From positions 1 through 36,212 of the IMG/VR virus record IMGVR_UViG_3300041402_000206: DNA of 36,212 nt. One strand, given 5' to 3'. This document shows positions 1 through 6,225 of the stretch, piece by piece (the stretch's first letter is position 1; each line of letters starts with the position of its first letter). Both the position numbers and the translations under genes were made by a program. The notes under the pieces are model-generated. The model did no database searches. It was given only the letters and a program-made list of their open reading frames with translations, and had not been told where the DNA came from. Source of the stretch: a virus.

Positions 1-127
1 TTATTATGTTGACGCACTCCCTCCATCATCATATCAAGAGCCTTATTACCTGCCTTCATTTCTTTTGCATATCGCCTATTCTCCATCTTAGTACGCTTGT
101 CTTTATCCCATGCCGACAAGCATTGTA
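1..127. repeat. 127-bp direct terminal repeat (left copy)
   Basis: Bases 1-127 are identical to 36086-36212, as read directly by aligning the two ends. The repeat lies inside one phosphoesterase gene that reads correctly across the join, so the molecule closes into a circle of about 36,085 bp. An exact overlap of 127 bases equals a common assembler k-mer size. It is therefore better explained as an assembly overlap of a circular or circularly permuted genome than as biological terminal repeats. Confidence 0.95.
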
Positions 128-260
128 GAGTCATAAAGTCACCAGTTAAAACAATGTAATCAGGTTTTTTAGCTATGATAAAATTACTGATAATATTAAA
201 TCTTGTTAAACTTTGTGTATCGTTTATATGAGTATCACCAACCGTTAAAACTCTTATCAT
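1..260 (-). CDS. Calcineurin-like metallophosphoesterase, N-terminal part (continues at the right end)
   Basis: The gene starts with ATG at 260, behind AAGGAGGGAGGG with good spacing. It reads off the left end of the window and continues at 36085, giving a 262-residue protein on the circle. This part carries metal-binding motif I (GDTH, residues 8-11) and motif II (LTGDF, about 38-42). The GNHED and SHTH motifs lie in the right-end part. Family members hydrolyse phosphomono- or diesters using two metal ions; the substrate here is unknown. An internal TTG near position 119 could be mistaken for the start, but it would remove motifs I and II. Confidence 0.9.
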   Translation of the reverse strand, partial: MIRVLTVGDTHINDTQSLTRFNIISNFIIAKKPDYIVLTGDFMTLQCLSAWDKDKRTKMENRRYAKEMKAGNKALDMMMEGVRQHN

Positions 261-302
261 ACTACCCTCCCTCCTTGTGGCAAATGCCGTTGAGTTCAAT
301 AG

Positions 303-473
303 TTAGGCATCACAAGATACTGCGCCTATTTCTTCATCGATCTCAATTTGAACCCCATCAGCCATGATAATTTTATCTGATATCTGTTCAACATTATGGG
401 CCTCAACATATAAAGCCCCCGTGTATTCCCATTCATTCTCAGAAAAGGTTACAGTCCATGTTTTCTTATCCAT
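303..473 (-). CDS. Small acidic hypothetical protein (56 aa)
   Basis: Begins ATG at 473 behind GGGAG (AAAGGGAGATATAA) and ends TAA at 303. The protein starts MDKKTWTVTF and is acidic, with alternating hydrophobic residues suggesting a small beta-rich fold. It lies directly downstream of the phosphoesterase start on the circular map. No family is recognised. Confidence 0.65.
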   Translation of the reverse strand: MDKKTWTVTFSENEWEYTGALYVEAHNVEQISDKIIMADGVQIEIDEEIGAVSCDA

Positions 474-509
474 TTATATCTCCCTTTGCGATTTAGCGTT
501 TTAGCTTAA

Positions 510-734
510 CTACCACCCAGGCTCGTAGTTAAGCCCCAGAAGCATTTTAGCTCTCTTTGATTTGCCATGCACCTTTTCATTAGCTATTCGTTGCAGGAAC
601 CTAATATCTTCAAAACAAGCATCCAAAGCTCTTACCGCAACGCTACACGGATGATCTTGAATATTATGCCCTCCTGTAGTGTCTTTCTCTGCGATCTCCA
701 AAAGTAACTCTGTCAATTCCGCTTTGTTCATCAT
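510..734 (-). CDS. Hypothetical protein (74 aa)
   Basis: Two adjacent ATG codons (734 and 731) follow GAGGTGAT, so the start is uncertain by one codon. It overlaps the end of the upstream gene by an ATGA arrangement, implying translational coupling. The predicted protein is mainly helical, with a basic C-terminal half (KVHGKSKRAKM). Function unknown. Confidence 0.65.
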   Translation of the reverse strand: MMNKAELTELLLEIAEKDTTGGHNIQDHPCSVAVRALDACFEDIRFLQRIANEKVHGKSKRAKMLLGLNYEPGW

Positions 735-946
735 ATCACCTCATTAATTAAAGTTTTTCGCCTAACCCCACATTGCGGGCGACACCTAATGGTGCGTCTG
801 AATTTATTTATTATCCCATTAATAAGCACTCTCTCACAATCCTTATTAATAGTTTGATGGGGGCCGTTGTGTTTATAATATCTACAAGATAAAGCACTGG
901 CAAGGAACCATTTCCCCAGAGGTGGCTTGTTGTCACCTTTCCCCAT
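731..946 (-). CDS. Hypothetical Cys/His-containing small protein
   Basis: Lies between ssb and the gene at 510-734. The best start is ATG at 946, 13 bases after the ssb stop. A TTG one codon earlier is also possible. No SD is visible, so expression would rely on coupling to ssb. Residues include a CRYYKHNGPH stretch, a second Cys about 16 residues on, and a CRPQC pair near the C-terminus. This could form a small zinc site. It is basic throughout. Supported mainly by tight packing and overlap; no family recognised. Confidence 0.5.
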   Translation of the reverse strand: MGKGDNKPPLGKWFLASALSCRYYKHNGPHQTINKDCERVLINGIINKFRRTIRCRPQCGVRRKTLINEVI

Positions 947-958
947 CAAAATTGTTAT

Positions 959-1321
959 CTAAAAAGGTATTGGACAGTCTTCCTTTTCGCTAGGTGGGGT
1001 AGATTGAGAGCCACCAGCTTGACCTAACATAGTCATATTGTGAATGACAATAGTCTGCTTATACTTCTTCTCTCCATCCTTTTCCCATGACTCTGTTTTC
1101 TGCCTACCCTCTACATATACCTGAGAGCCTTTCTTTAGGTATTCACCGCATATCTCAGCAAGCTTCTCCCAGGCTACAATATTAAACCATTCAGCATCTT
1201 GTCCTTTTCTTTCTGTCACCGCTATAGAGAAATCAGCAACCGCCTTACCGTCTTTAGTAAAACGCATCTCAGGATCTCTTCCAAGGTTTCCAACCAATAT
1301 TACCTTATTTACACCAGCCAT
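959..1321 (-). CDS. ssb: Single-stranded DNA-binding protein
   Basis: A 120-residue bacterial-type SSB that coats single-stranded DNA during replication and recombination. The N-terminal OB fold begins MAGVNKVILVGNLGRDPEMR and continues through typical strands (FSIAVTER, WFNIVAWEKLAE, GSQVYVEGR). It ends with the acidic tip EDCPIPF, matching the conserved DDIPF-type tail that recruits partner proteins. The spacer between the OB fold and the tip is very short, as in many phage SSBs. The SD is GGAGG. It lies just downstream of the Rad52-like annealing protein, so the two probably act together. Confidence 0.95.
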   Translation of the reverse strand: MAGVNKVILVGNLGRDPEMRFTKDGKAVADFSIAVTERKGQDAEWFNIVAWEKLAEICGEYLKKGSQVYVEGRQKTESWEKDGEKKYKQTIVIHNMTMLGQAGGSQSTPPSEKEDCPIPF

Positions 1322-1332
1322 TATTCCCTCCT

Positions 1333-1938
1333 TTATCGTTGCGCTTGACTATCACCGCCAAGCTCTGTTATTTCAATCTTACGTTTATCATACTCTGCCT
1401 TTATTTCATCCCTCTCCTTTCCTGTTGTATTCTCCCATGCCTCCTTAAATATGTGTTGAAGTTCAAATTCGTCTTTAGCTGCTCCCATTTCCTTTATGTA
1501 GTCTTTCTGAGCTTCCTTCTCCACATGCTCTTGTTTCTTGTCGTACAAAGCTAAACCAAATATGTCACCAAAGGTTCTTAATGCTCTCTTCATTGCATCG
1601 CTTACGGCTTCCTTGGTTGCCCCTTCATGGGCATCGGCAAGCATCTTTGCTATACCACTACCAAACCCTACATCCTCCCTAGTTATTCCCCCGACTTCCA
1701 CCATTACCCTAGCAGTATATCCTATAACATGATTACCGTTATTATTCTTTTCCTCACTCACCTTCTCAAGAGTTATAATGCAATAACTCCAACCATCAGC
1801 ACCAAAGGCCCTATTTGCCTCTCTAATGGCATGATGGCTTTCAATGTAGACTAGGTTAGTGCTACCCTTCTTTCGTGAGCTTATATGGCTCTCCTTGAGC
1901 TTCTCACCTAGTATTTCTATTGCTTCATCTCTCATCAT
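1333..1938 (-). CDS. Rad52/22-family single-strand annealing protein
   Basis: A 201-residue protein with the Rad52/Rad22 signature at about residues 104-134: HEGATKEAVSDAMKRALRTF followed by GDIFGLALYDK. Family members bind single-stranded DNA and anneal complementary strands. In phages they are the core of homologous recombination. The N-terminal half carries the alpha/beta annealing domain (GADGWSYCI..., GYTARVMVEVGG). The C-terminal 60 residues are charged and probably flexible, a likely SSB-contact region. ATG codons at 1938 and 1935 both follow AAAGGAG. No exonuclease partner was recognised nearby. Confidence 0.88.
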   Translation of the reverse strand: MMRDEAIEILGEKLKESHISSRKKGSTNLVYIESHHAIREANRAFGADGWSYCIITLEKVSEEKNNNGNHVIGYTARVMVEVGGITREDVGFGSGIAKMLADAHEGATKEAVSDAMKRALRTFGDIFGLALYDKKQEHVEKEAQKDYIKEMGAAKDEFELQHIFKEAWENTTGKERDEIKAEYDKRKIEITELGGDSQAQR

Positions 1939-1967
1939 CTACTCCTTTCTTGTGTTATAAGGGGTTA

Positions 1968-2171
1968 TCAAGGGTTTATTTTAGAATATTTTCTTGTACC
2001 TCTTAGCCCCATAGATGCCGCAAGTTGATCCATAGCATCATGGAAGACTTTATTCCATCTTGCACTATATATCTCTGATTTTTCATCTTCTTTTCGTACC
2101 TTCCCAACTTGGCTATCTGCGATCTTTTTTGCACTCGGTATCAATTTATTTATCTTTTTTTCATAGTTCAT
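1968..2171 (-). CDS. Hypothetical protein (67 aa)
   Basis: Starts ATG at 2171 behind AAAGGAGAGTAAG. A small basic protein, predicted helical (MNYEKKINKLIPSAKKIADS...). It lies upstream of the annealing protein in the same operon. No family recognised. Confidence 0.65.
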   Translation of the reverse strand: MNYEKKINKLIPSAKKIADSQVGKVRKEDEKSEIYSARWNKVFHDAMDQLAASMGLRGTRKYSKINP

Positions 2172-2193
2172 CTTACTCTCCTTTATTTAGTGG

Positions 2194-2385
2194 TTATTTG
2201 AAATCCTCTCCAAAAGCGTTGCTTATAGCAATGACTAATTTATTAGCATCATCTCCCATAAACTTCCTATAGTCCTTCTTAACCGTGTCAGCTTCATCAA
2301 TGATCTGGGTGAATGATATAAATTCTTCCTTTGTTTCCAGTGTAATTGTTACCGGTTTAAATGTTGGTTCTTGTGCAATCTTCAT
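2194..2385 (-). CDS. Hypothetical protein (63 aa)
   Basis: The chosen start is ATG at 2385 behind GGAGGGTAAG, giving MKIAQEPTFK. A longer reading from a TTG at 2418 would place the SD inside the gene and is less likely. The protein has a short beta segment (TFKPVTITLETKEE) followed by helices. It shares the recombination operon. Function unknown. Confidence 0.65.
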   Translation of the reverse strand: MKIAQEPTFKPVTITLETKEEFISFTQIIDEADTVKKDYRKFMGDDANKLVIAISNAFGEDFK

Positions 2386-2404
2386 CTTACCCTCCATTAT
2401 CTTA

Positions 2405-2611
2405 TTAAGGTTGCGCAAATCCAGTTATTCTATGAATAGTTATCTTGCAAGGCATAGCCTTATCATCAGGAAACATTTTGGTGTCAGGAAACATTTTAGT
2501 GACTATAGAGGTTCTGTCATCTGTTATTTCATATTCACGTTTTAACCATTGTTTTTCAAAGTCAGTCTCAGGAATAATATTTAAACCCATTCCATCCAGT
2601 TCTATCTTCAT
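2405..2611 (-). CDS. Hypothetical protein with a duplicated TKMFPD segment (68 aa)
   Basis: The start is ATG at 2611 behind AAAGGAGAATAGA; a TTG at 2635 upstream lacks an SD. The protein contains TKMFPDTKMFPDD, produced by an 18-bp tandem duplication at 2466-2501. Otherwise it is a short beta-rich protein (MKIELDGMGLNIIPET...). No family recognised. Confidence 0.6.
   Translation of the reverse strand: MKIELDGMGLNIIPETDFEKQWLKREYEITDDRTSIVTKMFPDTKMFPDDKAMPCKITIHRITGFAQP
2466..2501. repeat. 18-bp tandem duplication
   Basis: Two adjacent 18-base units (2466-2483 and 2484-2501) differ at one base and encode TKMFPD twice, in frame. This looks like a recent slippage event inside the small gene at 2405-2611. 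Confidence 0.9.
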
Positions 2612-2637
2612 TCTATTCTCCTTTAATTTAGACAATA

Positions 2638-2946
2638 CTATTCTTTTAAGGGGTTAAGGGTGACTGCCCCTATATCTAAGCCTTTGAAACAATAACTATT
2701 AAAGCATGTAGAGAAAAAGTCGTTTATCCGGTATTGCTTTTTATTATAATGTGAGCCACCACACCGTGATCTGGACTTGCCAGAGATTATGTCACCCTTC
2801 CTTTCGGAAATACCGCTTATGGAATATTTTGCGTTTCTTCCAGTTCGCCCTTTTAAAACCCGACTTTGAATCCTTGTAACCCATATTCTCTTATCTACCT
2901 TTCGGCTATTAGGAAAAGACCCGTTGAAACCTAATATTCTATCCAT
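2638..2946 (-). CDS. Doubtful open frame downstream of a leader terminator
   Basis: The frame is open from 3084 to 2638 (148 codons). However, its first ATG (3084) lies upstream of the -10 element at 3076-3081, so it cannot be on the transcript from that promoter. The next Met (2946) sits at the U-tract of the leader terminator and has no SD. The product would be basic with late Cys and His residues (RCGGSHYN, TCFNSYC). A competing 30-codon basic frame (2884 to 2792, MGYKDSKSGF) overlaps it in another phase. About 490 bases (2638-3128) therefore hold a promoter, a leader and no gene I can support firmly. Confidence 0.25.
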   Translation of the reverse strand: MDRILGFNGSFPNSRKVDKRIWVTRIQSRVLKGRTGRNAKYSISGISERKGDIISGKSRSRCGGSHYNKKQYRINDFFSTCFNSYCFKGLDIGAVTLNPLKE

Positions 2947-2993
2947 AAAAAAACCCCTAATGCAGGCGGTTAAGGCGCTTACAAAAGGGGTTT
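2945..2993 (-). terminator. Leader terminator downstream of the 3076-3105 promoter
   Basis: On the minus strand, AAACCCC (2987-2993) pairs with GGGGTTT (2951-2957), and the T run extends to 2947. The loop is long (29 bases). Just upstream, a GCC-GAAA-GGC hairpin occupies about 3003-3012. The predicted transcript start is near 3069, so only about 120 nt would be made unless the terminator is read through. Confidence 0.6.
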
Positions 2994-3075
2994 CGAGTTT
3001 CAGCCTTTCGGCAAAAACATTTTCAACTCTCTTGACCAGTTCCTTAACAACCGTCAGTTTTGATATGTAATAGAG

Positions 3076-3105
3076 AGTATACATTTAATTTATATCCTTT
3101 GTCAA
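3076..3105 (-). promoter_or_regulatory. Sigma70-type promoter for the recombination operon
   Basis: TTGACA (3100-3105), an 18-base spacer and TATACT (3076-3081) lie directly after the stop of the gene at 3129. The promoter drives the Rad52/ssb side of the early region, through a leader with a terminator-like hairpin. Confidence 0.7.
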
Positions 3106-3128
3106 GTAAATAATGAAATTAAATTTAA

Positions 3129-3356
3129 TCACTTTATTTCGCCAGTAAATACACTACCTGCAAGCTGTTTTGCTATTAGAGATATGGACTTAACCTTTAA
3201 GCCACTTCTTATATTGCGCTCTGCATAATCTCTAGCTGTTTCCTTACTACTCATTACAACATATAGTGGCTTAACTTTTTTGTGAGAAAACTTACTCCAT
3301 ACGCTATCGGCCTCAAGCGAAACCCTATATAAATAATCTTGCCCAAATTCTCTCAT
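3129..3356 (-). CDS. Hypothetical protein (75 aa)
   Basis: ATG at 3356 follows GGAGGGGTGAG. The mixed alpha/beta protein contains PLYVVMSSKETARDYAERNI, resembling small phage proteins of unknown role. It is the last gene of the first early operon, since a new promoter follows its stop. Confidence 0.7.
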   Translation of the reverse strand: MREFGQDYLYRVSLEADSVWSKFSHKKVKPLYVVMSSKETARDYAERNIRSGLKVKSISLIAKQLAGSVFTGEIK

Positions 3357-3357
3357 C

Positions 3358-3582
3358 TCACCCCTCCAACTCTTTTATTTTATTCCCAAACTCAAACCTG
3401 GCTATTGCTTCCGTCTTAGTAATATCTGTCCTGCTACCTTTGTCCGTTAGATTGTACTCCCAGACTGACATATCAAGGAAGCCTATAGTACCATATACCT
3501 TTACTAATATATTGTACTCACCGTCATTTGTGGCCCTCTTAGCCTCCCATATACCAGGAACTACTTTATCAAATGGGGTCAT
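3358..3582 (-). CDS. Hypothetical protein (74 aa)
   Basis: The start was chosen at ATG 3582 (MTPFDKVVPG), which overlaps the stop of the small membrane-protein gene by ATGA, so translation is likely coupled. A longer reading from 3675 would run through that membrane-protein gene in another frame. The product looks beta-rich (YNILVKVYGTIGFLDMSVW). Function unknown. Confidence 0.65.
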   Translation of the reverse strand: MTPFDKVVPGIWEAKRATNDGEYNILVKVYGTIGFLDMSVWEYNLTDKGSRTDITKTEAIARFEFGNKIKELEG

Positions 3583-3731
3583 AGTTTCACGATTAGAGTA
3601 ATGGCTATCACTCCTATCCAGAAAAAAGGCGTACACATTACTATGAAAAGTCCACCCATTGCCGCCAACATACATACTCCTAAAAACGCTGCCATGTCTT
3701 CAGCTTGCATCTTCAATTTACTTAGTTTCAT
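3579..3731 (-). CDS. Small membrane protein (50 aa)
   Basis: ATG at 3731 follows GGAGGGAGAGGA and overlaps the upstream stop (ATGA). A short charged N-terminus is followed by two hydrophobic stretches (about residues 14-33 and 35-49, ending ITLIVKL). It probably forms two inner-membrane segments. Its place among early small genes suggests a host-interaction role rather than lysis; that is inference. Confidence 0.65.
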   Translation of the reverse strand: MKLSKLKMQAEDMAAFLGVCMLAAMGGLFIVMCTPFFWIGVIAITLIVKL

Positions 3732-3991
3732 TCCTCTCCCTCCATCATTCGTCTATCCTTTTCTTGCTCGTATAGCCAATCACCTCTATCACCATCATCC
3801 TGCATTTCTATATGGTGACATATTTCACACTTAAATCCGTATACCTCTAATTGATGACCGCATTTATCCTCGTCATGGATTCTTATGAGACATTCAGAGT
3901 CACCTTGGCAGCTTTCACACCCCACGGCCTGATCTTCGGGACAAGGTGTTTCGTCTATTATCTCGGCATATGGCCTTGGTTGAATATCCAT
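3728..3991 (-). CDS. Cys-rich putative zinc-binding protein (87 aa)
   Basis: Starts ATG at 3991 in a TAATG overlap with the upstream gene. It contains CPEDQAVGCESC, then C-x11-C and CEICHH, enough Cys and His for two zinc sites. The rest is very acidic (QDDGDRGDW, EGEE). No named family recognised. Confidence 0.7.
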   Translation of the reverse strand: MDIQPRPYAEIIDETPCPEDQAVGCESCQGDSECLIRIHDEDKCGHQLEVYGFKCEICHHIEMQDDGDRGDWLYEQEKDRRMMEGEE

Positions 3992-4185
3992 TATTTACCC
4001 TTAGGAAACTTTCTGGTGTCAAATCCATTATCATATGGCACAAAACAGATTGAAACAGGATAGCCTAGATTATCATTCCCTGTAATAACTCTATATATCC
4101 AACCTCCTGGAACTCTAATCACATCGGTTACATTGTTAATACTCAACTCATCATGTAATGCCATGCTGTACAATTCCTTATTCAT
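3991..4185 (-). CDS. Hypothetical protein (64 aa)
   Basis: The start is the second of two ATG codons (4185) behind AAAAGGAGGG. The first (4188) would be only one base from the SD. A longer reading from 4248 would run through the neighbouring gene. Residues IRVPGGWIYRVITGND and the following strands suggest a small beta-barrel-like fold. It overlaps the upstream gene by 8 bases. Confidence 0.65.
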   Translation of the reverse strand: MNKELYSMALHDELSINNVTDVIRVPGGWIYRVITGNDNLGYPVSICFVPYDNGFDTRKFPKGK

Positions 4186-4339
4186 CATCCCTCCTTTTCT
4201 TCTTATCTTCCTTCTTATCCTTTGGCCTCGTATCTGACAACGCAGCACGATTGAAGAGGCTTTCAGTTAAATCTCCGAAGTCTAACGGCCTCTTATAACT
4301 ATATGGTATTGGATTACCCATGTCTTTTTTGCTCGCCAT
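4178..4339 (-). CDS. Small charged hypothetical protein (53 aa)
   Basis: ATG at 4339 follows AAGGAGGTTGAAA, one of the best SDs in the region. The protein begins MASKKDMGNPIPYSYKRP and ends in a highly charged tail (KKEDKKKRRDDE) that doubles as the SD of the next gene. Function unknown. Confidence 0.65.
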   Translation of the reverse strand: MASKKDMGNPIPYSYKRPLDFGDLTESLFNRAALSDTRPKDKKEDKKKRRDDE

Positions 4340-4358
4340 TTTCAACCTCCTTGCAATA

Positions 4359-4565
4359 TTAATTTGATTCTAAATATTCCTGCGCTCTTGATGTTAATAT
4401 AAATTTCCATTCATATTTACCCATCATCAATGCTAGATTCTTCAAATAATCATTTCTAACAAGTTCCCAGTACTCTTCCATGTCTTCCTCTTCGCCTGTC
4501 ATTGCCATCGGCCCATCTTGTTTAATGCTTTCTAATATTTTATGTTGATTGTAAGTTGGTTTCAT
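4359..4565 (-). CDS. Hypothetical protein, possible winged-helix-like (68 aa)
   Basis: ATG at 4565 immediately follows the stop of the HNH gene. Its SD (AAGGAGATATAA) lies in that gene's last codons. The pattern (NQHKILESIK..., then YLKNLALMMGKYEWKFILTSRAQEYLES) resembles a small winged-helix protein, but this is only a guess. Confidence 0.6.
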   Translation of the reverse strand: MKPTYNQHKILESIKQDGPMAMTGEEEDMEEYWELVRNDYLKNLALMMGKYEWKFILTSRAQEYLESN

Positions 4566-5183
4566 TTATATCTCCTTAGTTTTAACTGGCGTTGTAAATG
4601 CTCTCTCTACTGTCCACCCTCTACGAAGTCTTGTGAGTAAAGTACTATAATCCATATTAAGTTCTTTTGCCCATTCTACTCCTATCATGCTTTTACCTTC
4701 AAATACTATCCGTTTATTACTTCTCTTGTTCTTTTCTTGTTGATCTTTCGTAGCCCATCTACAGTTAGCTGGTTCATAGTCTCCATCATTATTTATTCTA
4801 TCTAAACTTCTATTCTCTGGACGTTCTCCCATATCATCAAAGAAGTTCTGAAAATCATTCCACCTATCACAGACATTAATTCCACGCCCCCCATAGTTAT
4901 GATAATATGTATCATTTGGGTTAAAGCAGCGATCTCTCATTTTTTTCCATGACCTATAAGCCTTGGTTTTACATTTGCCATGAGTCAATCTAGTGGTCTT
5001 CCTTAAACAACCACATGACTTAGTTCGTCCATTGTTTAGATTGTCAGCAAGCACCCTTGTCTCATTACCGCAAATACAACGACATAACCATATAAGTTTA
5101 TTATAATCACCTCTCCCTTCAAACCCAACAACAACTAAACGACCAAACGTTTTCCCTTTAAGTTCTTTTCTTTTTGGCATCAT
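4566..5183 (-). CDS. HNH-type endonuclease with N-terminal zinc module
   Basis: A 205-residue protein of a family common in phages and often annotated as HNH or AP2 endonuclease. The N-terminal part has GRLVVVGFEG and paired Cys (CRCICG, KSCGCL), a likely zinc ribbon. The core has YGGRGINVCDRW, SLDRINNDGDYEPANCRWAT and Asn/His positions of an HNH-like nuclease. The C-terminal 40 residues (GKSMIGVEWAKELNMDYSTL) form a helix-turn-helix DNA-binding unit. It is probably a free-standing homing endonuclease inserted among small early genes. The SD is AGGAG before two ATGs. It overlaps its upstream neighbour by 26 bases. Confidence 0.82.
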   Translation of the reverse strand: MMPKRKELKGKTFGRLVVVGFEGRGDYNKLIWLCRCICGNETRVLADNLNNGRTKSCGCLRKTTRLTHGKCKTKAYRSWKKMRDRCFNPNDTYYHNYGGRGINVCDRWNDFQNFFDDMGERPENRSLDRINNDGDYEPANCRWATKDQQEKNKRSNKRIVFEGKSMIGVEWAKELNMDYSTLLTRLRRGWTVERAFTTPVKTKEI

Positions 5184-5349
5184 CTAACTCCTGCTTTATA
5201 TGAGCTTCACAGCCATGTAATTTACACGTTGGCTCTTTAAAGAATATTGGTGGATTATCACCTAATACAAAACCTTTACCAAATTTATTCTCAGATTGCC
5301 CACATATACAACCTTGCCGGATAGCTTCATCTGATCCAGGGCTATCCAT
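5158..5349 (-). CDS. Small Cys/His-rich protein (63 aa)
   Basis: ATG at 5349 follows GGAGGCGCAAG. CICG near residue 14 and CKLHGCEAH near residue 42 suggest one zinc site. The C-terminus runs into the start of the HNH gene. Function unknown. Confidence 0.6.
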   Translation of the reverse strand: MDSPGSDEAIRQGCICGQSENKFGKGFVLGDNPPIFFKEPTCKLHGCEAHIKQELDDAKKKRT

Positions 5350-5503
5350 CTTGCGCCTCCTGGTTTAATTCCTGTTCTTCGTACTCTGCCGTACAGATAG
5401 AATAATTAAGGCATGAGCGACACACGTTACTATTATCATAATATTGTACTGCTACTGGAACCTCAATTCTGGCGCCATATTTCTTGCAAGCTATCATTTC
5501 CAT
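5342..5503 (-). CDS. Small Cys-containing protein (53 aa)
   Basis: ATG at 5503 directly follows the previous gene's stop (TAGATG) and has a GGGGG-type SD. The CRSC and SIC positions may bind metal, and the tail is acidic. It overlaps the next gene by 8 bases. No family recognised. Confidence 0.6.
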   Translation of the reverse strand: MEMIACKKYGARIEVPVAVQYYDNSNVCRSCLNYSICTAEYEEQELNQEAQDG

Positions 5504-5707
5504 CTAAGCCCCCTTTATGACGCAACTTATACAAGCTTGCTCTGCCGCTATCATTAATTTAAGATCACGCTCTAAATATTCCATTATTCTTTCTGGTGTG
5601 AATAGAGACTCTTCCCCCTCTTCCGTTCCTAGGTGAGTATATAATACTTGGTAGGTATTGCGTATATCATGGAATACCTTTGATACTGTTGGATTAATTG
5701 TATTCAA
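5504..5707 (-). CDS. Hypothetical protein (67 aa)
   Basis: The start is TTG at 5707, 5 bases after GGAGG. The protein is predicted helical (VSKVFHDIRNTYQVLYTHLG...) with two Cys near the C-terminus (ACISCVI). Function unknown. Confidence 0.6.
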   Translation of the reverse strand: MNTINPTVSKVFHDIRNTYQVLYTHLGTEEGEESLFTPERIMEYLERDLKLMIAAEQACISCVIKGA

Positions 5708-5716
5708 TGGAGCCTC

Positions 5717-5956
5717 CTAATTAACAAGAAATTCATAATCATATGATTCGCAACATTCTAATAAGTCTCTCAAGGTTTTATGATAGCCTACTGCGCCCCT
5801 CTCGCCACCTAATGCTAAAAACCAACCTTTATCCTCATCTTTCACAACCATCCCTATAAACTCACCATCTTCTTTAGCAAATATAGGCTGAGTCTGCACT
5901 ACCTCACTTAACATGAGCGTTTCTCTATTGCTATTATCTAATATTATTCTTTTCAT
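5717..5956 (-). CDS. Hypothetical protein (79 aa)
   Basis: ATG at 5956 follows AAGGAGGGGTAAG. An acidic alpha/beta protein with a beta-hairpin section (EFIGMVVKDEDKGWFLALGG) and a helical C-terminus. No family recognised. Confidence 0.65.
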   Translation of the reverse strand: MKRIILDNSNRETLMLSEVVQTQPIFAKEDGEFIGMVVKDEDKGWFLALGGERGAVGYHKTLRDLLECCESYDYEFLVN

Positions 5957-5967
5957 CTTACCCCTCC

Positions 5968-6186
5968 TTAAACTATCCTTAATTCGTAATTGTAATACTC
6001 TGTTAATTTAAGTATCGTTTCAAGCTTCGGATTACCCTTGTTCTTTTCTATTGAGCTTATAGTATGCTCCATTACACCCGTTGCCTCAGATACTTCTCTA
6101 ATGGTTATCCCTTCACCACCATCAATATTTTCAACTCCTCGTCTTGCTATCAACAACTGTGTACCTATTTTTAATGGTCTTTGCAT
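5968..6186 (-). CDS. XRE/Cro-type helix-turn-helix regulator
   Basis: A 72-residue single-domain regulator. The helix-turn-helix core is ITIREVSEATGVMEHTISSI followed by EKNKGNPKLETILKLTEYY, the standard HTH_3 pattern. It lacks an oligomerisation or cleavage domain, so it resembles Cro more than a LexA-type repressor. It is the third gene after the 6983-7011 promoter, so negative feedback on that promoter is plausible. With no integrase in the genome, a lysogeny repressor role is not supported. The SD is AAAGGAG. Confidence 0.85.
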   Translation of the reverse strand: MQRPLKIGTQLLIARRGVENIDGGEGITIREVSEATGVMEHTISSIEKNKGNPKLETILKLTEYYNYELRIV

Positions 6187-6225
6187 ACATTCTCCTTTCT
6201 TAGTTTTTTATTACTAGAAAACCTC

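Noticed and set aside
1-127. The 127-base end repeat as biological direct terminal repeats
   Set aside because: The length equals a standard k-mer size, the repeat lies inside a coding gene, and the terminase is of the P22 headful type.
2985-3012. A tRNA-like T-loop sequence (GTTTCGAGTTT) on the plus strand
   Set aside because: The flanking bases do not pair as a T stem and no anticodon or acceptor stem can be formed.
2947-3084. Start of a 148-codon gene at ATG 3084
   Set aside because: The ATG lies upstream of the -10 element, has no SD, and the frame runs through a terminator hairpin; kept only as a doubtful shorter frame.
5968-6186. The XRE protein as evidence of a temperate phage
   Set aside because: It is a single-domain Cro-like protein in the early operon. 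No integrase, excisionase or divergently transcribed repressor gene was seen.
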